Shown piece by piece: positions 1 to 5,399 of a stretch of DNA of 64,000 bases. The notes under the pieces were generated by a model, which did not search any database, had not been told where the DNA came from, and was given only the letters and a program-made list of their open reading frames with translations. The position numbers were made by a program, and so were the translations under genes. The stretch is taken from NCBI GenBank assembly GCA_910588615.1, contig CAJUOI010000005.1:1-64000 (forward strand), written 5' to 3'. Numbering within the stretch: position 1 is the first letter of the stretch; each line of letters begins with the position of its first letter. Source of the DNA: an uncultured Christensenellaceae bacterium (GTDB lineage: Bacteria; Bacillota; Clostridia; Christensenellales; Borkfalkiaceae).

Positions 1-697
1 TTACGTACGCCGTTACGCTCTCCACGGGCTTGATATAGTTGATCTCCACCGTCGTCTTCACCGTTTCGTCGTCCGCCGACGTCGCGGTTACTTCGAGCAC
101 TCCGCCAAACGCCTGCTTGCACTCGATTCCGATATACTGACACGCCGCGCCGCTGTATGACTTCCAGCCTGCCGCCGAATACCCGCCGCTTGCGTTCTTC
201 GCGGGCGTTTTCAGCTCGATATAGTCCGAAATCTCCTTGCCCTCGTACCAGCCCGCTACGCCTTCCTCCGTCTTTGCGGAAATGCTCCACTTCACGTCCA
301 GCACGTTGGAAGTCAGATTCGACGCGTTCACCGTCGCCTCGATGACCTTGTGCGACGCGTCCACCTTCAAAGGCGCCTTCGCCTGCGCCACCGCTACGCT
401 CGTGAGCGATATGCCGCCCTCCTCGCCTTCCACCGATTCCACCGACAGCCCGCTCGCCGACGCAAGCGTCTGTTTCAGCTTGAACCCGTTCGACGGCTTG
501 TACGGCGTGCAGTACTCCATTACCAACAGCACCGACGCAAGCAGTATCATTAACGCCAAAACGACGCAGAGGATCCGCGTCCCGACGTTGCTCTTTGCCT
601 TCGCCCTCGTGTTCGAACGCGCGGACGATTTCTTGTACCCCCGCGACGTTCCCTTCGCGCGCGTGCGCGAATAGTTTCTTCCCTTATACTTTGCCAT
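1..697 (-). CDS. membrane-anchored protein of the mobile element, C-terminus cut by window edge
   Basis: The reading frame opens at ATG 695-697 and stays open through position 2, so 232 residues are visible and the C-terminus lies off the left edge. The first ~45 residues are very basic (Arg/Lys/Ser), followed by one hydrophobic segment at about residues 46-64 (VVLALMILLASVLLVM). An outward-facing part follows, with beta-rich, Ig-like character. This is a single-pass membrane protein with a positively charged cytoplasmic tail. A good ribosome site (AGGAGAATCAAA) precedes the ATG. It is the third gene of a leftward run of element genes. I recognise no family; a surface or transfer-related role in the element is a guess from context. 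Confidence 0.7.
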   Translation of the reverse strand, partial: MAKYKGRNYSRTRAKGTSRGYKKSSARSNTRAKAKSNVGTRILCVVLALMILLASVLLVMEYCTPYKPSNGFKLKQTLASASGLSVESVEGEEGGISLTSVAVAQAKAPLKVDASHKVIEATVNASNLTSNVLDVKWSISAKTEEGVAGWYEGKEISDYIELKTPAKNASGGYSAAGWKSYSGAACQYIGIECKQAFGGVLEVTATSADDETVKTTVEINYIKPVESVTAYV

Positions 698-742
698 GTT
701 TTGATTCTCCTGTTTTGTTGTTTGCGGGTCGTCCCCCGCGTT

Positions 743-820
743 CTCATCCCCGTTTTCGGGGATTTAATCGTTGCTGCATTAAGATGATCATGCGCTCCTC
801 ATCCCCGTTTTTAGGGATTT
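743..820 (-). repeat. pair of 23-bp direct repeats, each able to form a hairpin
   Basis: Positions 743-765 and 798-820 are near-identical copies that start with CTCATCCCCG and end with GGGATTT. The first forms a perfect 7-bp stem (ATCCCCG 746-752, CGGGGAT 757-763) with a TTTT loop. The second keeps only about 5 bp. They fill the gap between the 57-residue gene and the membrane protein gene. A tiny frame (ATG at 789-791, TGA at 744-746, 15 codons) runs between them and ends inside the first hairpin; it may be a leader peptide but is unproven. Reading through or pausing at these hairpins could set expression of the gene downstream. Confidence 0.45.
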
Positions 821-832
821 CGGCGACGTCGT

Positions 833-1006
833 TTAATATACCTTGCGGTATATCTCTATCAGAAACCATTCCAAGAAACCGCCCTGACGCGATTCGAGCT
901 TCATCAGCTCGCGGAACCTCTTCCGCGCTTCCGAGATCTTGTCCGCTTCGACGTGCACGTACTTCACGCTGTCCTGCACCAACACCTTGAACAGATACTC
1001 TCTCAT
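833..1006 (-). CDS. small element protein, 57 aa
   Basis: The frame runs from ATG 1004-1006 to TAA 833-835 and encodes 57 residues beginning MREYLFKVLVQDSVKYVHVEAD. Composition is normal for a folded small protein: a beta strand, then a charged helix (ISEARKRFRELMKLE). No domain is recognised. It sits 14 bp downstream of the 84-residue gene, same strand, so the two are probably co-transcribed from the repressor-controlled promoter at 1439-1468. The ribosome site is weak (AGGGCGACGGA). Function unknown. Confidence 0.6.
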   Translation of the reverse strand: MREYLFKVLVQDSVKYVHVEADKISEARKRFRELMKLESRQGGFLEWFLIEIYRKVY

Positions 1007-1020
1007 TCCGTCGCCCTGCC

Positions 1021-1275
1021 TTATTCCTGCGCTATTATCTCATTCGCGGCGTCGTACACGGAAACGATCGAGCACTTTTCCGCTTTCCGTAAATGTTCGA
1101 CGTCGAAATTCTCTTCGATCATCTTAACGACCATGCGGGCAAACTTTGCCGCTTGCCTGATTGCTTCGTCGTTTTGGATCTTCAACTGCGCCTGCATCGA
1201 GGCAACCGTTCTGTCCCGCCCTGCACACAGCTCTTGATACTCTTTGTTCTCCCACTCCGTTATTACGACGCTCAT
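1021..1275 (-). CDS. small helical element protein, 84 aa
   Basis: The ATG at 1273-1275 is chosen because a strong GGAAGGAGGAGAAGAG ribosome site lies just upstream; the longer open frame up to 1440 has no such site and runs over the promoter and operators. The 84-residue product starts MSVVITEWENKEYQEL and is mainly alpha-helical, with Gln/Lys/Glu-rich heptad-like segments and one Cys near the C-terminus. It is the first gene of the leftward operon of the mobile element, directly opposite the XRE repressor gene. That is where excisionase-like or antirepressor genes usually lie, but I see no winged-helix motif and assign no function. Confidence 0.65.
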   Translation of the reverse strand: MSVVITEWENKEYQELCAGRDRTVASMQAQLKIQNDEAIRQAAKFARMVVKMIEENFDVEHLRKAEKCSIVSVYDAANEIIAQE

Positions 1276-1411
1276 CTCTCTTCTCCTCCTTCCCATACAA
1301 GGGAAAAACGGCTTGCACCGCCTGCACGCGGTGCAGCCGCTCCTCTTCTCCTGCACAGTTACTTTGATTTTTTCGCCTTCGTAGGTCGATTTCTTCCGTG
1401 CAGAGAAGAGT

Positions 1412-1485
1412 ATACCGAAATTTTCGGTATTGATTTGCATTATATCACCGAGATACTCGGTTTGTCAAGACTTTAACCGAAATTT
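1412..1485. promoter_or_regulatory. repressor operator cluster (two palindromes and a half site)
   Basis: Two palindromes share the half site ACCGA(A/G). ATACCGAAATTTTCGGTAT at 1412-1430 is perfect around a central T. ACCGAGATACTCGGT at 1447-1461 is perfect around ATA. A further half site ACCGAAATTT lies at 1476-1485. The second palindrome lies inside the spacer of the leftward promoter and the first covers the region just after its start point, so binding would block transcription. The sites lie 27-100 bp from the divergent XRE gene, whose product is the obvious ligand. Binding is inferred from position and symmetry. Confidence 0.75.
1439..1468 (-). promoter_or_regulatory. strong sigma-A promoter of the element's leftward operon
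   Basis: On the minus strand a consensus -35 TTGACA (1463-1468) and a consensus -10 TATAAT (1439-1444) are 18 bp apart. The expected start is near 1432. It would drive the 84-residue, 57-residue and membrane protein genes. An operator palindrome fills the spacer. Confidence 0.8.
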
Positions 1486-1511
1486 GTTGTAAAATTTTTT
1501 CGAGGTGGAAA

Positions 1512-1865
1512 ATGACAAACCTAAAAATAGCAAGACTTGAAGCAGGATTTACGCAAAAACATATAGCTACATTACTCAACATCAGTCAGCAAACATATAG
1601 CGATTATGAAAATGGAAGAACCGAACCCGACTTTGAAACGCTGAAAAATATCGCGGATATATTAAAAACTTCCGTAGATTACCTGCTCGGACGTTCAGAC
1701 GACCTCGGCAACGTAACGGTGCAGAGCTCCGCTCCCCCGCTCCCTGCCGACGAGCTCGAACTCCTCACCCTCTACCGCAGCATGAGCAACCCGCAAAAGC
1801 GAATGTTTGTTGCGTACGGCGAAGGTTTAACCGAGCCGCTTGCCACCAACAGAAAACCGCAGTGA
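1512..1865 (+). CDS. XRE-family HTH transcriptional repressor
   Basis: The 117-residue protein opens with a complete Cro/CI-type helix-turn-helix (about residues 3-60): LKIARLEAGFTQKHIATLLN, then ISQQTYSDYENGRTEPD, and an SVDYLLGRSDD ending typical of the family. The C-terminal half (PPLPADELELLTLYRSMSN) is a short helical oligomerisation-type segment. There is no Ser-Lys peptidase part, so it is not a LexA/CI self-cleaving type. GAGGTGG precedes ATG 1512. It is divergent from the small-gene operon, with three ACCGA-type operator sites between them, so it should repress that operon and possibly itself. The first 180 bp are AT-rich and the remainder GC-rich. Confidence 0.92.
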   Translation: MTNLKIARLEAGFTQKHIATLLNISQQTYSDYENGRTEPDFETLKNIADILKTSVDYLLGRSDDLGNVTVQSSAPPLPADELELLTLYRSMSNPQKRMFVAYGEGLTEPLATNRKPQ

Positions 1866-1962
1866 AACAAATTCCTCCGCCCTTTTCCCAAAGGACGGAG
1901 GAATCGCTTAAAAAATCCCTCGGCGCGTGGTAAACTATCCCTCCATTATAAGGAGGGAAATT

Positions 1963-3264
1963 ATGATCTACGAACTCACAGACGACGAAACCGCTGCACT
2001 GCGTTCCTTTGCCGACGGGATCTACACGATCATCGGTCGGGCACAGGGACGAGCGCAACGGTACGAGGCGCGCAGGCAGGAAATCGAAGAGCTGAATTTT
2101 GCCGCCGCTCTGAAAGAGAAGCGGGAACGGGAACAAATGGAAAAGGTATTCGCCGACGATCCGAACGGAGCAGACGGCGACGGAGGAGAATTTTTGAAAT
2201 TCACCGAAGAGGAGATTTCAAAAATGCCTAAACAATTTAGAAAAATTTTCCGAGCGGAAGGACACAGCGTCCACTATCGGAAAAGAACCAACGGGAGGTA
2301 CACCTGCTCGTATGAAATAAGATACGCAAAAAAACCATACAACAATCCGCCGATCACGGCAAGCGGTACCACCCTCGACGAAGCAAAGGCGCGCTTTCTC
2401 GCTAAGCTGCATGATTACGTGCCGCAGGACGAAACCGCCCCCACCGTTCCGAGGGACTTCGACGGTTTCGCTTCGTTTTGGTTTGAGAACTTCCACAAAA
2501 GAAAGGTCAGCGAACTCGTCTACAAGCAAGGGCTTGCAAGGTACAACACTTACGTCAAGCCCCGTTTCGGAAAGCGTCAGATTAAGGACGTCATTTCGAC
2601 CGAGATACAAAAGCTGCTTGATGAGCTCGCCGATAGGCACCGCCTCGAAGAGGACGTCTATTCCATGCTGAATCAGATTTTCACCTGCGCGGTAAAACAC
2701 GGGCTTGTGAAGCTGAATCCGTTGGGAATGTGCTTTCATCAGAACGGCGAGCGGGAATCGGGTGTTGCAATCAGCATAGCGGACGAAAGACGTCTTTTGT
2801 CCGCCTACGAAGGAAAAGTCGAGCAAACCGTTCTTGCGATTATGCTTTACACGGGCTTACGCCCCTGTGAATACCCTACCGCCGTCATCGAAGGCGACTT
2901 TATCAAAGCCATGAATAAAAAGCGGAAAGGAAAAAAGGTAGAGTATAAACGCATTCCGATCACGCCCATGCTGCGCCCCTATATCGTCGGCATAACGCAA
3001 ATTCCGCCCATGAACATGAAAACGCTCGATAAGCGTATCAAGGCGATTTTGCCACAACACAAGCCCTACGATATGCGCACGACGTTCGAAACGCGGTGCG
3101 ACCAATGCAAGATAGACGACAGAGTCATCGGCTTATTTATGGGAAACTCTATCGGTAAAGGCAAAAAGGAAGGAAACAGCAAGCTGAAAAAGGCTTATAC
3201 CGACACGGACGACGCGGACTATCTGAAATACCTTTACGAAGAGGGGCAAAAGCTGAAATATTGA
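1963..3264 (+). CDS. int: tyrosine recombinase (integrase) of a tRNA-Ser-integrated element
   Basis: The start is ATG 1963 because AAGGAGGG sits just before it; this gives 433 residues. An acidic/basic leader of about 85 residues is followed by an arm-type DNA-binding domain (YRKRTNGRYTCSYEIRY, ~105-155), a SAM-like core-binding domain (~165-265) and the catalytic domain. Catalytic residues seen are Arg300 (LYTGLRPCEY), Arg372 (YDMRTTFETR) and the probable nucleophile Tyr412 (KKAYTD). The usual His residues of the HxxR and GH boxes appear as Tyr369 and Asn (MGNS), so the set is incomplete. The C-terminal EEGQKLKY ending is common in clostridial phage/ICE integrases. The gene ends 121 bp from the 3' end of tRNA-Ser, which marks the integration site. 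Confidence 0.92.
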   Translation: MIYELTDDETAALRSFADGIYTIIGRAQGRAQRYEARRQEIEELNFAAALKEKREREQMEKVFADDPNGADGDGGEFLKFTEEEISKMPKQFRKIFRAEGHSVHYRKRTNGRYTCSYEIRYAKKPYNNPPITASGTTLDEAKARFLAKLHDYVPQDETAPTVPRDFDGFASFWFENFHKRKVSELVYKQGLARYNTYVKPRFGKRQIKDVISTEIQKLLDELADRHRLEEDVYSMLNQIFTCAVKHGLVKLNPLGMCFHQNGERESGVAISIADERRLLSAYEGKVEQTVLAIMLYTGLRPCEYPTAVIEGDFIKAMNKKRKGKKVEYKRIPITPMLRPYIVGITQIPPMNMKTLDKRIKAILPQHKPYDMRTTFETRCDQCKIDDRVIGLFMGNSIGKGKKEGNSKLKKAYTDTDDADYLKYLYEEGQKLKY

Positions 3265-3269
3265 GTTTG

Positions 3270-3291
3270 TACCCCAAAAATACCCCAAAAA
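3270..3291 (+). repeat. tandem 11-bp direct repeat near the attachment site
   Basis: TACCCCAAAAA occurs twice back to back (3270-3280 and 3281-3291) immediately after the integrase stop codon. Short direct repeats in this place, between integrase and attachment core, are typical arm-type sites for the integrase N-terminal domain. This role is inferred from position only. Confidence 0.5.
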
Positions 3292-3345
3292 ACGAAAAAA
3301 AGCGCCGATTTTATCACTAAATTTTGTGAAAAACAGCACAATAAA

Positions 3346-3380
3346 GCCCGATTTTGTGGTAAAAACCTCCAAAATCGGGC
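3346..3380 (+). terminator. hairpin between integrase and tRNA
   Basis: GCCCGATTTTG (3346-3356) pairs perfectly with CAAAATCGGGC (3370-3380) across a 13-nt loop. There is no strong T run after it on the plus strand (TAAATTGG), so it may be a weak terminator for the integrase or part of the attachment-site structure. Confidence 0.45.
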
Positions 3381-3385
3381 TAAAT

Positions 3386-3475
3386 TGGCGCAGAGAAAGG
3401 GATTTGAACCCTTGGATACATTCCTGCATCACACGATTTCGAATCGTGCGCGTTCGACCGCTCCGCCATCTCTGC
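3386..3475 (-). tRNA. tRNA-Ser(CGA)
   Basis: The minus strand gives a 90-nt tRNA with acceptor stem GCAGAGA (from 3475) pairing TCTCTGC, discriminator G and an encoded CCA end (3386-3388). The anticodon stem is CACGATT/AATCGTG with the loop holding CGA, which reads the serine codon UCG. The T-arm is GGGTTCAAATCCC. The long variable arm (about TGATGCAGGAATGTATCC) is the class II form expected of tRNA-Ser. The gene is complete, so any integration at its 3' end has restored it. Confidence 0.95.
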
Positions 3476-3498
3476 ATGTAATTGTTAATAAGGTATGA

Positions 3499-3565
3499 GA
3501 GCGGGCGAACGCGCAGCGTTCGTCGTACCGAAGCACGAAGTGCTTACCGCTCCGCCATCTCTGCA
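3499..3565 (-). repeat. tRNA-Ser 5'-end copy fused to a three-way-junction repeat
   Basis: The 20 bp at 3546-3565 are identical to 3457-3476, the 5' end of tRNA-Ser plus one flanking base. The sequence next to them can fold as a closed three-way junction: outer stem GAGCGG/CCGCTC (3499-3504 with 3547-3552), hairpin CGAACGC-GCA-GCGTTCG (3506-3522) and hairpin AAGCAC-GAA-GTGCTT (3531-3545). The outer stem uses part of the tRNA-derived bases. It is either the remains of a second tRNA-Ser, a leftover attachment site, or a small mobile structured repeat. Confidence 0.6.
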
Positions 3566-3662
3566 AGCTGTTTTATTGTATCCTTTTTTTTCAAAAAAGG
3601 CAAGTTATTTTATGCTGTTTTTTAAAAATTTTTTCTTTTCTGTGTTTTCCCGTTCACTACAA

Positions 3663-3688
3663 AAAAAACGGGCTTAAGCCCGTTTTTT
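3663..3688. terminator. bidirectional rho-independent terminator
   Basis: A perfect palindrome built on ACGGGCTTAAGCCCGT is flanked by six A and six T residues. It lies 14 bp past the stop codon of the leftward membrane protein gene, so it ends the giant-protein operon and also shields it from rightward transcription. Confidence 0.9.
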
Positions 3689-3701
3689 AATTACAAATAA
3701 G

Positions 3702-5399
3702 TTATTCCTCCGCTGTAGAGCCGCCCTCCGAGCGTACTCCCTCTTCTGCATCTGCGGCGACAGCCTCAGTTTTCTTTTCGGCATCCGCATCCTGCGCGGC
3801 TTTATCGGAAGCACCCTCGACGGATTGCACCGTCTCGGGCTTTGAAATAGCCTCGAACGCCGAAGTTACCTTAACAAGCTTAATCAACCCCTCTTCAATC
3901 AATTCCGCCGTAGTGCGCGACGGCGGCACGAAGTCCTCCGGCGAACGTTCGCCCTTTTCACTGTCGTTTTCAAAGAGAAGAACGTCAATCAACTCCTTGG
4001 CGTACTTCAAACGGCGATCGTTTTTTATGCGGTACATGAGCGGCGTCGCCGTTTTTGCGCTACGAAGCGAGTAATCTTCCACCTTGTATTTGGAATCGGC
4101 AAAACGCATAGGATTAAGTGCGAGATACAGGCAAAGCGTCTTGCCGCGGACGGCAATCAACGCGATGCAATTTCTACCCAAACGAAATTTCTCGAACTTC
4201 CAACTCATACGGCAGCGCACCTTTTTAAACCCGAGGAGATAGTTCTTTAAGGCGGAATAGTACCGTTTCACCTCGTCGTTAGCGCCGATGATGCGCGCCG
4301 CGAACGAGCGGTCATAGCGCATTCTTCCCTCTTCTGTTTCAATAAATTCAAGCTCTTCCTCGTCATCCAAATATTCAATCTGTTCAACGAAGGCTTCAGG
4401 GGCGGCGGGCGCAATCTCTTTAACGACCTCCTCGACAACCTCTTCGGGCTCGTCGACGGTTTCTACTTCGTCGGGAACTTCACCCAACACAGTGATGCGT
4501 AGCTTTTCATCGTTAAACATCGCGTCGCGCGTCATACGCTTCAACTCGTACTCGTTATGCACGGGCTGGCTACTGAGAGCAATGGTATTTGCTTCGGCAA
4601 GCTGTAACAGCAGATACTTCGCATGCTCGAGCTTCCGTGCCGAAGTAAGCTTAAACAACATGGGCGTGTTCTCGAACCGCTTTTTGTCCGACTTGTCGAT
4701 ACCGCGGTACTTAGTATCAATATAGTCGTACGGATTGAGCGCAAACGCCACGCAGAGCGTCTTACCGCGGAACAGAATCAATCCGAGCGTCTTGCGTCCC
4801 CTGTAAATGCGCTGCTGACGGAAGGTACCCTTGATTTTTAAACCCTTATACAGCGCGACTTCGTTACAAAACGCCTTATAGCGTTCCTTGATTTCCTCAT
4901 CCGCAAGGCGAAGCTTTGCCTCGAAACTGAGGACGTAGCGAACGTAATACCGCTTTGTCTCGTACTCCTCGCCGACAAAACCGAGCTTTTCGCGCGTCGC
5001 GTCGGACATATTCTTAACGGCAAGTATTTCCGTGCCGAGGCTGTCGTAATCGCCGTCCTCGCCCTCTACGGGCACGATCCCGACGGGAAACTCCTCTGCC
5101 GCCTCTTCTTCCGTTACGTTGTCGTTGTCCTGCTCCTCTTCGTCGAGGAAGTCCTCGTCGTCCATTTCGTCGGAAGCGGAAATCACGCCGCCTGACTTTA
5201 AATATTCCAACCGATCCAACAGCGCGTCGCGCTTCTGCTGTAACTGTCTTGAACAGAGCTTCCTCTCCTGCCGTTTCTGATACCAATACCATAAAAGTAT
5301 GTTCAGTCCGATAAACACCGCCGCCAACAAAGAAACGATAACGATTCCCGCAATTTGCGAAGGAGAAAAAATACCCGCAAGTAAATTATGAATCATCAC
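3702..5399 (-). CDS. single-pass membrane protein with a duplicated intracellular domain
   Basis: The product is about 565 residues. A short N-terminus leads to one membrane helix (residues ~15-38, IAGIVIVSLLAAVFIGLNILLW), then a basic coiled-coil stretch (YQKRQERKLCSRQLQQKRDALLDRL) and an acidic linker. Two copies of one domain of ~120 residues follow, at ~145-275 and ~355-475. Both copies contain a core like LGLILFRGKTLCVAFALNP / IALIAVRGKTLCLYLALNP followed by DTKYR / DSKYKVEDYS and a PLMYRIKNDRRLKYAKELI-type helix. The tail is acidic and Ala/Glu-rich. Start codons GTG (5399) or ATG (5396) overlap the TGA of the giant surface-protein gene, with AAGGGGG upstream, so translation is coupled. 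I know such RGKTLC-domain proteins only as uncharacterised; they may partner the giant protein. Confidence 0.85.
   Translation of the reverse strand: MMIHNLLAGIFSPSQIAGIVIVSLLAAVFIGLNILLWYWYQKRQERKLCSRQLQQKRDALLDRLEYLKSGGVISASDEMDDEDFLDEEEQDNDNVTEEEAAEEFPVGIVPVEGEDGDYDSLGTEILAVKNMSDATREKLGFVGEEYETKRYYVRYVLSFEAKLRLADEEIKERYKAFCNEVALYKGLKIKGTFRQQRIYRGRKTLGLILFRGKTLCVAFALNPYDYIDTKYRGIDKSDKKRFENTPMLFKLTSARKLEHAKYLLLQLAEANTIALSSQPVHNEYELKRMTRDAMFNDEKLRITVLGEVPDEVETVDEPEEVVEEVVKEIAPAAPEAFVEQIEYLDDEEELEFIETEEGRMRYDRSFAARIIGANDEVKRYYSALKNYLLGFKKVRCRMSWKFEKFRLGRNCIALIAVRGKTLCLYLALNPMRFADSKYKVEDYSLRSAKTATPLMYRIKNDRRLKYAKELIDVLLFENDSEKGERSPEDFVPPSRTTAELIEEGLIKLVKVTSAFEAISKPETVQSVEGASDKAAQDADAEKKTEAVAADAEEGVRSEGGSTAEE

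Noticed and set aside
1276..1440. Longer N-terminus for the 84-residue gene (open frame from 1440)
   Set aside because: It would translate through the promoter start and operator and has no ribosome site; GGAAGGAGGAG precedes ATG 1275.
3270..3291. Possible CRISPR-like or iteron repeat
   Set aside because: Only two abutting 11-bp units; better explained as integrase arm sites.
3495..3677. 60-codon open frame on the plus strand
   Set aside because: It covers the structured tRNA-derived repeat and a low-complexity T/A tract, has no ribosome site and an unnatural composition.
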